Assembly (NCBI RefSeq): GCF_003675385.1
Contig: NZ_RCWZ01000002.1
Location: 372,001-436,000, forward strand
DNA: 64,000 nucleotides
DNA from: Mucilaginibacter kameinonensis
Lineage (GTDB): Bacteria; Bacteroidota; Bacteroidia; Sphingobacteriales; Sphingobacteriaceae
Direction: 5' to 3'
Shown here: piece by piece, positions 52,305-61,292 of the stretch
How the letters are laid out: each line of letters begins with the position of its first letter
How positions within the stretch are numbered: position 1 is the stretch's first letter
Made by a program: the position numbers and the translations under genes
Notes under the pieces: generated by a model
Seen by the model: the letters and a program-made list of their open reading frames with translations, nothing else
What the model was told of the DNA's origin: nothing
Databases searched by the model: none

Positions 52305-53948
52305 GTGAGAGCCAATTCCCCCGCTCTGCTAATGAGAAATTGCCGAAGGGGGCAGGAGCAATATATTGCTTATTTTGAAGATAATTCAGATGGTATCCTG
52401 GTCCACGATGACCAGGGAAATTTAACGGATGCAAACATAGAAGCCTGCAGGGTTTTGGGCTATACAAAAGAAGAGTTGCTGCGTATGAACATCGCAGAAC
52501 TTGAAGTAGGCCTGGAGATCATAACCACACAAACCGATTGGGCAGGTTTTCTGAAGGAAAACTCGCTTATCCTTCAACGCGACTTCCGAAAAAAAGATGG
52601 TGCAACATTTCCTGTCGAGATCCATTACCGCAGCTTTGATAAAGATGGGAGCGCTCTTTATGAATGCACCATAAAAGACGTAACCGAACGTAATCTTTTA
52701 CGCATCAGGGAACGTAACAGGGCTCATATCCTGGAGCAACTGGCCGGCGATATAGATATCTTCACCATCATGCGGTCGATTGTGCAGTCTATTGAAGAAG
52801 AGGATGCCACATCCATCTGTACCATTTTGTTGTACGATAAAGCTACAAACACATTAGGTACCGGAGCGGCACCAAACATGCCCGACTTTTACAATGAGGC
52901 CATTGATGGCATATCGGTAGGGGATGGGATAGGTTCTTGCGGTAGTGCCGCTTTCTTTAAGAAGCTAATATGTGTTGACAATATCGGCACGCATCCATAC
53001 TGGGTCGATTTTAAAGAACTGGCTTTTAAAGCGGGCGTGCAATCCTGCTGGTCGCAGCCTATATTATCCAGTACAAATGAAATGGTGGGTACGTTTGCCA
53101 TTTACCACCGCGAACCAAGAACGCCTAATGAAACTGATCTTGCAAGGATAGCCTATGGCGCGCGTTTTGCCAACCTGGCAATCGAGAACAGGCGCATCAG
53201 GGCCGAGATATTGGAGCATAAAAATCACCTGGAACAATTAGTAGCCGAACGGACAGAAGCGCTTATTCACGCCAATGAAGAACTGGAAGCATTTTCTTAT
53301 TCGGTAAGTCATGACTTAAGGGCGCCGTTGCGTGCCATTGCTGGTTTCAGCAACATCATGCTCGAAGATTATTCGGATAAGTTGGATGCAGATGGCCAAA
53401 AAACATTAAATACCATTGTTCACAATGCCCTGCGCATGGGGATGCTGATTGATGATATTCTTTCTTTCTCTAAACTTAGCCGTGCCGAAAAAATAAATAC
53501 ATCACTGGACATGAAGTCCATTTTCAGAAATGTGTTTGATGAATTGATAAGGCAGGAGCCTGCAGGCCACAAAGTAGTTTTTGAACTTGGCGAGCTTACG
53601 CCGTCGATAGGTGATCAGGCCATGATTACCCAGGTGGTGACCAACTTTATCTCCAATGCATTGAAATACTCGCGCAATACAGCCGAAACCAAAATCATTG
53701 TAACCTCAACAATAGCCAACGGTAGTACCATTTATGCTGTAAAAGATAATGGCGCCGGCTTTGATGAAAAATACAGGAACAAGCTGTTCAAAATATTCTC
53801 GCGTCTGCACAATGATAAAGAGTTTGAAGGCACGGGCATAGGCTTAAGTATCGTAAAGAAAGTGATCGAGCGCCATGGTGGGGCGGTAACTGCCGAAGGG
53901 GTATTAGGAGAAGGGGCCACTTTTAGTTTCAGTCTGCCTATTGTTTAG
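52305..53948 (+). CDS. PAS-GAF sensor histidine kinase
   Basis: 547 aa as read from GTG 52305; ATG 52332 is also in frame. PAS domain (about 18-130: YFEDNSDGILVHDDQGNLTDAN), GAF (about 150-300), coiled coil (HLEQLVAERTEALIHANEELEAF), HisKA with His in SVSHDLRAPLRAI (about 328) and HATPase (FISNALKYSRN, DNGAGFD, GTGIGLSIVKKV). Soluble, no membrane helix. The N-terminus is unsettled: a nearby ATG (52295) opens a good-looking but different frame that stops at 52376, suggesting a frameshift near the G5 tract at about 52348. First of three two-component genes. Confidence 0.9.
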   Translation: MRANSPALLMRNCRRGQEQYIAYFEDNSDGILVHDDQGNLTDANIEACRVLGYTKEELLRMNIAELEVGLEIITTQTDWAGFLKENSLILQRDFRKKDGATFPVEIHYRSFDKDGSALYECTIKDVTERNLLRIRERNRAHILEQLAGDIDIFTIMRSIVQSIEEEDATSICTILLYDKATNTLGTGAAPNMPDFYNEAIDGISVGDGIGSCGSAAFFKKLICVDNIGTHPYWVDFKELAFKAGVQSCWSQPILSSTNEMVGTFAIYHREPRTPNETDLARIAYGARFANLAIENRRIRAEILEHKNHLEQLVAERTEALIHANEELEAFSYSVSHDLRAPLRAIAGFSNIMLEDYSDKLDADGQKTLNTIVHNALRMGMLIDDILSFSKLSRAEKINTSLDMKSIFRNVFDELIRQEPAGHKVVFELGELTPSIGDQAMITQVVTNFISNALKYSRNTAETKIIVTSTIANGSTIYAVKDNGAGFDEKYRNKLFKIFSRLHNDKEFEGTGIGLSIVKKVIERHGGAVTAEGVLGEGATFSFSLPIV

Positions 53949-53993
53949 TCAGTCAATTTTATACAAAATCATCTAATTATAATTTTCAACATT

Positions 53994-54440
53994 ATGACTA
54001 TCAAAGAATATCCTGAGGTTTTATTAGTAGAAGATCGCGAAGAAGATGCAACACTTACCATACGCGCATTAAAAAAATACAACCTGATAAATGACATTAA
54101 ATGGCTGGAGGACGGACAATATGCTCTGGATTACCTTTTTGGTACCGGGCCCGAGAAAGTTTTGCAAGCCATTCCTAAACTGATCCTGCTTGATCTTAAA
54201 CTGCCACGTGTTAATGGTTTGGAAGTATTAGAACAAATTAAAGCTTCGGAAGCCCTGAGGTCGATACCTGTTATCATGATGACCTCCTCAAAAGAGGATG
54301 TTGATATTCAAAAAGCATATCAACTGGGTGTAAACAGCTATATAGTAAAGCCTATCGACTTTATGAGCTTTGCCGATTGCGTAAAGCAGTTGGGTATGTA
54401 CTGGCTTATGCTTAACCAGCCTCCCAAGCCAACACAATAG
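53994..54440 (+). CDS. single-domain response regulator (Rcp1-like)
   Basis: 148 aa, receiver only. VLLVEDREEDATLTIRALKK start, phospho-Asp in LILLDLKLPRVNGLEVL (about residue 65), MMTSSKEDVD and Lys in SYIVKPIDF. No output domain. This is the type that follows phytochrome and PAS kinases and accepts phosphate for relay. It lies 45 bp after the PAS-GAF kinase and 57 bp before the receiver-kinase, so the three are one operon. Confidence 0.94.
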   Translation: MTIKEYPEVLLVEDREEDATLTIRALKKYNLINDIKWLEDGQYALDYLFGTGPEKVLQAIPKLILLDLKLPRVNGLEVLEQIKASEALRSIPVIMMTSSKEDVDIQKAYQLGVNSYIVKPIDFMSFADCVKQLGMYWLMLNQPPKPTQ

Positions 54441-54497
54441 TAGTTTTCAACTATTAAATATTGCCGAATACTTTATTATCCCCCAATACTACTCACG

Positions 54498-55955
54498 ATG
54501 AATAATCTGAGAATCATTATTATTGCCGATCAACAAGAGAAAATATTAATTAGCGAGGCGCTCAACGCCGCGTTTCAGCAGCTTCAAATCACCTGCTATG
54601 ATAACCAGCATGATTTTGAAAAATCTGTAAAACTCTATAACTGCGATTTTTTAATTGCCGAGGAAAGCCTCGTAAACCGGGGCTTTTATACCCAGCTTTC
54701 TCCTTTTCTTGAATTAACAAAGATCCCGCTTTTGATTCTTAAGGATCCGGGATCGCAGTCGTTCAATAATCATGTTGTAAAAGAGTTGACTAAAGACTCC
54801 GATTATTTACAACAGCTGCCGAGCCTTATTTCGCAGTTGATCAATGAGCAAATTGCCGCAACCGGTCAAAACAAGATCTTGTTTCTCGAAGATGAGGAGA
54901 TAGATATCACGTTCATCAAACGGAAATTCATCAAACTGAACCCGCAGTATGAATGCGATGTCGTATCCAGCATTGCCGACTTAAGGAAACAACTTGGAGA
55001 GAAAGAATATGATCTGGTAGTTTCAGATTTTCACCTGCCCGACGGAAATGCCTTTGACTCCATTGCCACTGCAAAAGCAGCAGACATTCCTATAGTCATT
55101 GTAACGGGTCAGGGCTCGGAAAAAACGGCTGTGGAATTGATGAAATCCGGCGCGGCCGATTATCTGATAAAAGATAAAAGCATGGGCGAGCACATGCTGC
55201 TGTTGCCCAGCATCGTGAAGTCGGTACTCAATTTCAAAAAACTGGAAAACTATAACAGCGGGTTGCTGGAGATGTTGCAAACAAAAAATCAGGACCTGGA
55301 GCGTTTTGCACACATTATAGCGCATGACTTGCGCTCGCCTATTGCATCTTGCTTGCTATTGATCAATACACTGCAAATTCTTGGCGAAGACTTATCGCCC
55401 GATGTGCAGGAAACCATGGAGATGCTTACAGAAGTATCCCAGAATATGACAAACACTATTGAAGGGATCTACCAGTACACCGTATTGGATTCGCAGGCAG
55501 ATGCTTTTGTAAAGGTAGATATGAAAAAGGCTGCTGAAGAAGCTTTACAAAACCTGAAGGTAAAGGTAACCGAATGCGGGGCGATTGTAAACATCGAACC
55601 CATGCCCGAAATAAGCGCCAACTATGTGGCCATGGTGCAGCTTTTCCAAAACCTGATGGGCAACGGCATTAAATACCGCGGCGATAAAACGCCGGAACTT
55701 ACTGTGCGTAGTTTTAAACAGGCCGATGAACAGGTGTTTGCCATAAGCGATAATGGTATCGGTATAGCAAAGGAAAATCACAAGAAGATCTTTGATATTT
55801 TTAGTCGGCTCCATAGTAGCACCAGTCAATACGAAGGTGTAGGAATGGGGCTTACCATTGTAAAAAGGATTATTGAACGTCATAACGGTAGGATCTGGGT
55901 AGAGTCTGATTTGGGTATGGGAACTACTTTTTTCTTTGCCTTTAAGGCAGCTTAG
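54498..55955 (+). CDS. receiver-containing histidine kinase
   Basis: 485 aa. An N-terminal degenerate receiver-like part (about 1-105) lacks a clear phospho-Asp. A canonical receiver follows (about 118-235) with LEDEEID, phospho-Asp in VVSDFHLPDG and Lys in DYLIKDK. The kinase core has HisKA with His in FAHIIAHDLRSPIASC (about 275) and HATPase (NLMGNGIKYRG, DNGIGIAK, GVGMGLTIVKRI). Hybrid with the receiver in front of the kinase, so phospho-input may control the kinase. Last gene of the operon; terminator follows. Confidence 0.92.
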   Translation: MNNLRIIIIADQQEKILISEALNAAFQQLQITCYDNQHDFEKSVKLYNCDFLIAEESLVNRGFYTQLSPFLELTKIPLLILKDPGSQSFNNHVVKELTKDSDYLQQLPSLISQLINEQIAATGQNKILFLEDEEIDITFIKRKFIKLNPQYECDVVSSIADLRKQLGEKEYDLVVSDFHLPDGNAFDSIATAKAADIPIVIVTGQGSEKTAVELMKSGAADYLIKDKSMGEHMLLLPSIVKSVLNFKKLENYNSGLLEMLQTKNQDLERFAHIIAHDLRSPIASCLLLINTLQILGEDLSPDVQETMEMLTEVSQNMTNTIEGIYQYTVLDSQADAFVKVDMKKAAEEALQNLKVKVTECGAIVNIEPMPEISANYVAMVQLFQNLMGNGIKYRGDKTPELTVRSFKQADEQVFAISDNGIGIAKENHKKIFDIFSRLHSSTSQYEGVGMGLTIVKRIIERHNGRIWVESDLGMGTTFFFAFKAA

Positions 55956-55975
55956 GGATAGTTTCAAGAACGTTG

Positions 55976-56012
55976 CCAAAGCCTTTAGTCGAAAAGATTG
56001 AAGGCTTTTTTG
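55976..56012 (+). terminator. terminator after the kinase operon
   Basis: AAAGCCTT / AAGGCTTT stem with 15-nt loop, then a T run. Confidence 0.75.
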
Positions 56013-56134
56013 CTGGGTATTGTTAATAACTGTTTTAACGTTGCAGGATGGGTGTTAAGTAAGTAACTTAACTGACACATTTCTCATATATGACCAGGTT
56101 TTGAAGAAATAGGAAATGGGCCACGATTCTTATT

Positions 56135-56632
56135 GTGATATTTTTGATTGCGATGATACTTGGCTTAACACCGTGGAAAGCCATGTTTCCAATCCAGATT
56201 ACAGGCGGTATAGCTTACGGGTTAACAAGTTTCTCAACAGGAGTATTGGGCTTAATAGGTTTCCTGGTTACCTTATGGATTTATATTAAAGACATTAACC
56301 GATTTGCTCTGTTTGTAAAACTGTTATCGGGTTGTGTTGCAGTGTTGTTGCTTGCTGTTTGGATATTAGGTTTATTGTTGCCTACATTCAGATGGATCGA
56401 CAGGAATGTCTATCGAAATGGGGATGACTATCTGGTATTGCAGGAACAGGAAACTTTTGTAACAAGTAATCTTAAACAACCGCGTTTGATCAGAACAAAA
56501 TCACCTTACAGCATGATCCGGAAAATTGAAGAACAAGGTGAAATTAAGGAAAACGATTATCGGTTTAGCGGAGATGTGGTAATCTATAACGGTAAAAAAT
56601 GGCTTAAAGAACGGAGTAAAAGAGAAGAGTAA
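56135..56632 (+). CDS. hypothetical membrane protein, 165 aa
   Basis: No family recognised. Starts at GTG 56135. Three hydrophobic helices (about 1-15, 28-50, 62-88), then a polar C-terminal tail of about 75 residues (RNVYRNGDDYLVLQEQETFV), which may face the periplasm or cytosol. In-frame codons directly upstream read R-N-R-K-W-A-T-I-L-I-V, a natural membrane-helix start, but they follow an in-frame TGA (56102-56104) four codons after ATG 56090. So either the start is GTG or the N-terminus was lost by a nonsense mutation. Confidence 0.6.
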   Translation: MIFLIAMILGLTPWKAMFPIQITGGIAYGLTSFSTGVLGLIGFLVTLWIYIKDINRFALFVKLLSGCVAVLLLAVWILGLLLPTFRWIDRNVYRNGDDYLVLQEQETFVTSNLKQPRLIRTKSPYSMIRKIEEQGEIKENDYRFSGDVVIYNGKKWLKERSKREE

Positions 56633-56690
56633 GAAAAAGATTACCTTTAATAAAAGTACTGTTGAGCGCCAACCCAGAGGATTTCTTTTG

Positions 56691-57266
56691 TTAAATATAT
56701 TTTTTGATCACTTTGTTGATGAACTCCCGTAGCTTTTCATCACGTGATTCATCTTTTGCTATCTCATGAATTAATTGTGCATGTTTTTTGCCGTGGTGCC
56801 AGAGAAGGCCCGAAACACATTCAGTGTAGGTTAAAAAGAAATCTCCATGCTGTTCTAATTTTTTGAGTTGAATTTGCTCTGCCAAATCCGAATCACTGAA
56901 TTTTAAAAGGCTTGCTGCTTTCCAGGAAATTTCACCTTGATATTCAAGTACCCATGTTTGCAGTTTTTCTAAAAGCCCTTCCGGAATTTCAAATTCATCC
57001 TCATCCGAGGCTTCTGCAAGCAGATTTATCGCCGCATACATAAAATCCGTCAGCCATTTGTCCCCTGTGTTTGATATGGAGATTTTTAGTAGGAGGGGAG
57101 TAATCAAATACGAAGTATTTAATTCACTTAATAAAGAAGCGAATTTGTTTGTGTTCTTGATCTTTTCGGGGCTGAGGATAAGTGCTTCCAGCTCTGCTCT
57201 AAATCCTTCAAAATTATCAACTAATAAATCGTAAAGAATCTCAAGCTTTTCACTTATTCCTGTCAT
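56691..57266 (-). CDS. hypothetical helical protein, 191 aa
   Basis: No family recognised. Acidic, all-helical soluble protein (SEKLEILYDLLVDNFEGFRAELEALIL, LAEASDEDEFEIPEGLLEKL landmarks), resembling HEAT-like or immunity-type folds of Bacteroidota accessory genes, but no toxin partner is adjacent. Convergent with the 165-aa membrane-protein gene, divergent from the carboxypeptidase-like protein. Confidence 0.7.
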   Translation of the reverse strand: MTGISEKLEILYDLLVDNFEGFRAELEALILSPEKIKNTNKFASLLSELNTSYLITPLLLKISISNTGDKWLTDFMYAAINLLAEASDEDEFEIPEGLLEKLQTWVLEYQGEISWKAASLLKFSDSDLAEQIQLKKLEQHGDFFLTYTECVSGLLWHHGKKHAQLIHEIAKDESRDEKLREFINKVIKKYI

Positions 57267-57429
57267 TGGTGATCATATATTTCTGCCTCTAAATTAAAAA
57301 ATGATTAGTCGTATTAGCATCCTCGCGTAACAACCAATCGGTTTACTGTTAATTTTTGTTAAAGCCACACGTATTCGTAATTTATGTGTTATATTTAGGT
57401 ACCTACTTTACCTGTTAACTGAACCCGTC

Positions 57430-58227
57430 ATGAAAACATTGAAACTTACCTCAACAGTAATATTGATGCTCCTGTCAGTAAACCTGTTTGCCCAGCGTAT
57501 TAAGGGGATTGTGATTGACAAGGCTACCTATTTGCCGGTAGCAAACGCTTTTATCAGTTCAACGGCATCAAAAAGTATAAGTAATCAGCAAGGGAAGTTT
57601 GTATTGGGCAGCGTAAAGCCGGGCGATACTTTGAGGATCAGTAGTATAGGATACAAGCCATTCAGGCTCATTATCAGTTTTTTAAAGTTTGATACTTTAA
57701 GGTGTTATATTGAACCGGATGCAACTGTTTTGAGTGAGGTGAAAATTAGGGGCAGGCGTAACGCCAAAGCCGACTCATTGCGTAACAGGAGGGAGTTTGC
57801 CTCTGTTTTTGCCTATCGTGGCTCAATCATAAAAGACGCGTTTATAACACGTCCGGCCGATCTTGATTTTGGAAAACCCAGTAATCACATCAATGCAGAT
57901 AAAAGTACTGCCACCATTATAAGTATCAATTTGCTTTCGGTTATTGACATGCTGAGTAAAAACAAAGCCCCTCAATCAAAGCTGCAAAAGATCCTGATCA
58001 AGGACGAGCAAGATGAGTATGTCGACCGGTTTTTTTCGCCGGAAAAGGTAAGTTCCATCACGAGTCTCAAAGGCGATTCGCTTCAAAATTTCATGAACCA
58101 GTATCATCCTGATATTAAGAAAGTGAAAAAGATGAGCGATTATGATATGATCAGCTATATCAGGAAAAGCTATGCCGATTACCTTAAATCAGGAAGTAAA
58201 CAAACAGTTCCGCTTTTTGGGAAATAG
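57430..58227 (+). CDS. exported carboxypeptidase-like regulatory-domain protein
   Basis: 265 aa. Sec signal (NLFAQ at about residue 22), then a CarboxypepD_reg beta-sandwich (about 23-100: IKGIVIDKATYLPVANAFISS, GKFVLGSVKPGDTLRISSIGYKPF). A basic linker KIRGRRNAKADSLRNRREF is followed by about 150 residues without a known domain. In Bacteroidota this domain precedes TonB receptors and other surface proteins; here there is no receptor, so it is a stand-alone protein. TATATTTA upstream (57390-57397) may be its -7 element. Confidence 0.85.
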   Translation: MKTLKLTSTVILMLLSVNLFAQRIKGIVIDKATYLPVANAFISSTASKSISNQQGKFVLGSVKPGDTLRISSIGYKPFRLIISFLKFDTLRCYIEPDATVLSEVKIRGRRNAKADSLRNRREFASVFAYRGSIIKDAFITRPADLDFGKPSNHINADKSTATIISINLLSVIDMLSKNKAPQSKLQKILIKDEQDEYVDRFFSPEKVSSITSLKGDSLQNFMNQYHPDIKKVKKMSDYDMISYIRKSYADYLKSGSKQTVPLFGK

Positions 58228-58270
58228 GGGTGGGCTTTCACGCTAAAACGAGTATTGTCCGCTAACTTCC

Positions 58271-58462
58271 TTACCGCTCAAGTACAAGGTACTTTTTGTT
58301 GCAGTTGTAGCAAAAATACCTTTTAATCGGTAGCCAAAATGTCAATAGCTTTAACAGCCGTGGTCTTTTTATTCTTTGACCAGTATTAGTTAAACAGTTT
58401 GGGCAAAGTGAGCGTCGATGCCTTTCTTTTGAAGGTTTATTTCCAGTATCTACAATATGCAT
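58271..58462 (-). CDS. small zinc-ribbon protein
   Basis: 63 aa. Two Cys pairs, CPNC (about residue 20) and CYNC (about 52), separated by a basic segment KRPRLLKLLTFWLPIKRYF, make a zinc ribbon or knuckle. Small proteins of this layout recur in Mucilaginibacter-like genomes from memory. No signal peptide. Role unknown, possibly nucleic-acid binding. Confidence 0.6.
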   Translation of the reverse strand: MHIVDTGNKPSKERHRRSLCPNCLTNTGQRIKRPRLLKLLTFWLPIKRYFCYNCNKKYLVLER

Positions 58463-58556
58463 AACATGAATACAATTAAGTCCATTGTATCCTAATAGCA
58501 GTTTTTTTATTGCTTAATACCCAAAACTAAAAGGCGCATTCCTTTTTGGGAATTGT

Positions 58557-58784
58557 TTATGAGGCTTTGCTATTATATGGATTGCTCGCAAGCACAGGCG
58601 ATTTTTTGTTAAACCTATTCCATTCATCAATATTTACCATACCTGGAGTAGTTGAATAGTGTTTTTTACTTGTAGGGCAAGCGACTGAAAAGCCTTTGCG
58701 GCCTTGTTCAACTACCGGGCGCGCACCGCACTCTTTGCAAGGTTCACAATGGATATTTGGTTGAATTTGTATAGGTTCTGACAT
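58557..58784 (-). CDS. small Cys-rich protein, restriction-alleviation (Lar)-like
   Basis: 75 aa from the ATG at 58784 (the frame extends 14 codons further up, but MSEPIQIQPN is the better start). Motif CEPCKECGARPVVEQGRKGFSVACP (Cys at about 12, 15, 18, 34) looks like the zinc ribbon of Lar/phage-type restriction-alleviation proteins; W-N-R at the end fits (DEWNRF). No phage genes are nearby. Function inferred only from motif. Confidence 0.55.
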   Translation of the reverse strand: MSEPIQIQPNIHCEPCKECGARPVVEQGRKGFSVACPTSKKHYSTTPGMVNIDEWNRFNKKSPVLASNPYNSKAS

Positions 58785-59076
58785 TTTGTTTTTTAAAAGG
58801 TTATATAAATACTTGCCAAAAGGCAAGCGTATTTTTCATTATGTATTAGGGTTTTGGTTGTGTTGTTACAAAGATCGAAATAAAATTTTATTAAAAAAAC
58901 AGCAATTTTGGAATGTGATTTCACAATTAGGTTGTGTATTTGTTGACAAAAGTGTAAAATATACCGAGTTAGTGTAAAAAAGTGTGCAATTGTGTGAATT
59001 CGTAAACAACTTTAAGTTGTAACCTTTTTTGTTTATTAACAACTTTTTTACACTTTGGGTTATTCAATCAATCGCT

Positions 59077-61224
59077 ATGAAAAAAACTATATACTTTTTG
59101 CTATCCCTATTAATTTGCGCCCATTTTGCATATGCACAGCCCCCTTCATCGTCGGTAAAGCAATGGCAGGATCAAAAGTTTTCGATGTTTATCCATTTCG
59201 GTGGCATTTACTCGGTTTTAGGAGGTGTGTGGGATGGCAAACCTGTAACCCGTGGTTTAAGCGAACAGATACAGGCGCACGCGGGCATCTACAGCGATAC
59301 TTACGCTAATCTGGCTAAGAACTTTAATCCTGTAAACTGGAACGCAGATAGCATTGTTCTGTTAGCAAAGGCCGCTGGAATGCGCTCAATAGTACTCACA
59401 TCTAAACACCATGACGGTTTTTGTATGTTTAAAACAGCTACGACCGATTTTAACGTAGTTGATGCAACCCCTTTTAAGCGCGATGTGGTAAAGGAAATGG
59501 CCGAAGCCTGCAAAAGACATGGTTTGCGGTTTGGGTTATATTTTTCATTGATCGATTGGCATTACCCACAGGCATCGCCTATATCCAGCCATAATTCAGA
59601 TTATGTAACGCCGGAGCATCATGAGTATAATAAAAAGCAGGTAACCGAGCTGTTATCAAACTATGGTACCATATCCGAGCTTTGGTTTGATATGGGCTCT
59701 CAAAGCCCTGAGCAAAGTAAAGAGCTTTACCAGCTGGTACATCGTCTGCAACCCGATTGTATGGTAAGTAGCCGCCTTGGTAACGATCAGGGCGATTTTG
59801 CTGTTATGGGCGATAACCAATACCCAGATTATTCTATAGGCGTGCCATGGCAATCGCCGGCCTCATTTTTTGATGAAACCTGGAGTTACCGTTCATGGCA
59901 AAAACGCGGCAGCGAAGATGAAAAGTACAAAGAGAAACTGGAAAGCCTGATCCGCGTGATTAGCAGGGGGGGCAACTACCTGCTCAATATCGGCCCTAAA
60001 GGGGATGGCTCGGTAGTAGGTTTTGAAAAAGATGTTTTATTGAAGATAGGAACCTGGCTTCATAAAAATGCCGAAGCTGTTTACGGTACCACTGCCGATC
60101 CTTTTTTTACCTCCTTTAAATGGGGTAACATAACCAGCAAACCTAATAAGCTTTATCTTTTTGTAAGCTCAGTGCCAACTAATGGCTTGATCACCTTGCC
60201 CGGCCTTGAAGGTAAAATTAATGGTGTATCTGTTTTAGGCGAACAGCAATCGCTTAACTTTAAGCAAACTGCCAATGATGCTGTAATAACTTTGCCTGCT
60301 GATTTTGATAACGAAAAACAGATCAAAGTAATAGCCGTTGACGTTGCTGAGGGCTATAAGGTACAACCTGTTCATATTATCAAAAGCAGCTACGGCCATA
60401 TGGAACTGGATGAGCATAATGCTTATAATTACTACAGTTCATCGGGTATCGACTATAACAGCAATTACCAAAGCACTGTAAAGCAAGCGTGGACAATCAA
60501 ACCTACCGCGACAGGTAAATATCGCCCCTCTATCAAATATACCGACGAGGAGAAGGGTAATGTGATTGATCTTGCCGTTAACAATGTAACTACCACAATC
60601 AAGCTTGATAATGACAGGTTGATGAAGTACAAGGCTGATACTGCTAAAATTAAATGGGGGCCTTTGTATATCACCGGCCCATATTCGGCAGGTTTAGGTG
60701 GTTTAAATGGCAGTGCCGATAAAATTGATATTAGCAAACCCTATACTAATGATACCGATAAACCATGGCAACGCATGGATAGCTACAAAAACGGACAGCT
60801 TATTGATTTACCGGCAGGTATGGATAATGCCTATTATATACTACAGAATATTACGGTAGAGAAAGGTTTGATTTATGCACAGGTTAAAATCACCAGCGGT
60901 GATGGTATTGTTGTTATGTTTAATGGCAAACAAATGCTCATTAATAATAACCCAGGCAAGGCCGGATCTGTAGATCATATTATTGGCTTTGATTTGATGC
61001 CCGGCAATAACCAGTTATTGATAAAGGTGTTCAATAACTTTAAGAAGAATGTACCTTTTGCCATCAGCCACGGTATTCCGCAAAATATCTATGTAAAAGA
61101 TCTTGATCCGCAAACCTTAGAGGCAAACAGGCTTTACCCGGTAAGTTTAAAGCTGCATGATCCGGCTTCGCCGCATCAAACACTAAAGCTGCCAAACCTC
61201 GAAATTTGGTTTACAAAAAAATAA
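59077..61224 (+). CDS. GH29 alpha-L-fucosidase, Sec-exported, with C-terminal beta domains
   Basis: 715 aa from the ATG at 59077 (16 codons later than the longest frame), because MKKTIYFLLSLLICAHFAYA is the signal peptide. The GH29 barrel covers about 20-345: FSMFIHFGGIYSV, SKHHDGFCMF, FGLYFSLIDWHYP and the catalytic nucleophile Asp in ISELWFDMGSQSP. After it come about 370 residues of beta-rich modules (probable carbohydrate-binding). It removes terminal alpha-linked fucose from glycans in the periplasm or outside. It is 68 bp before a second GH29 gene. Confidence 0.93.
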   Translation: MKKTIYFLLSLLICAHFAYAQPPSSSVKQWQDQKFSMFIHFGGIYSVLGGVWDGKPVTRGLSEQIQAHAGIYSDTYANLAKNFNPVNWNADSIVLLAKAAGMRSIVLTSKHHDGFCMFKTATTDFNVVDATPFKRDVVKEMAEACKRHGLRFGLYFSLIDWHYPQASPISSHNSDYVTPEHHEYNKKQVTELLSNYGTISELWFDMGSQSPEQSKELYQLVHRLQPDCMVSSRLGNDQGDFAVMGDNQYPDYSIGVPWQSPASFFDETWSYRSWQKRGSEDEKYKEKLESLIRVISRGGNYLLNIGPKGDGSVVGFEKDVLLKIGTWLHKNAEAVYGTTADPFFTSFKWGNITSKPNKLYLFVSSVPTNGLITLPGLEGKINGVSVLGEQQSLNFKQTANDAVITLPADFDNEKQIKVIAVDVAEGYKVQPVHIIKSSYGHMELDEHNAYNYYSSSGIDYNSNYQSTVKQAWTIKPTATGKYRPSIKYTDEEKGNVIDLAVNNVTTTIKLDNDRLMKYKADTAKIKWGPLYITGPYSAGLGGLNGSADKIDISKPYTNDTDKPWQRMDSYKNGQLIDLPAGMDNAYYILQNITVEKGLIYAQVKITSGDGIVVMFNGKQMLINNNPGKAGSVDHIIGFDLMPGNNQLLIKVFNNFKKNVPFAISHGIPQNIYVKDLDPQTLEANRLYPVSLKLHDPASPHQTLKLPNLEIWFTKK

Positions 61225-61292
61225 GGAATTAAAAAGATTATATCTTAAATTGCAAGCAATTAAGTGTTTAAATAACAATTAATTGTAGACCT

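Noticed and set aside
58786..58977. 63-codon plus-strand frame before the first fucosidase
   Set aside because: It overlaps the leader of the divergent Cys-rich gene, has no domain and reads like chance AT-rich sequence.
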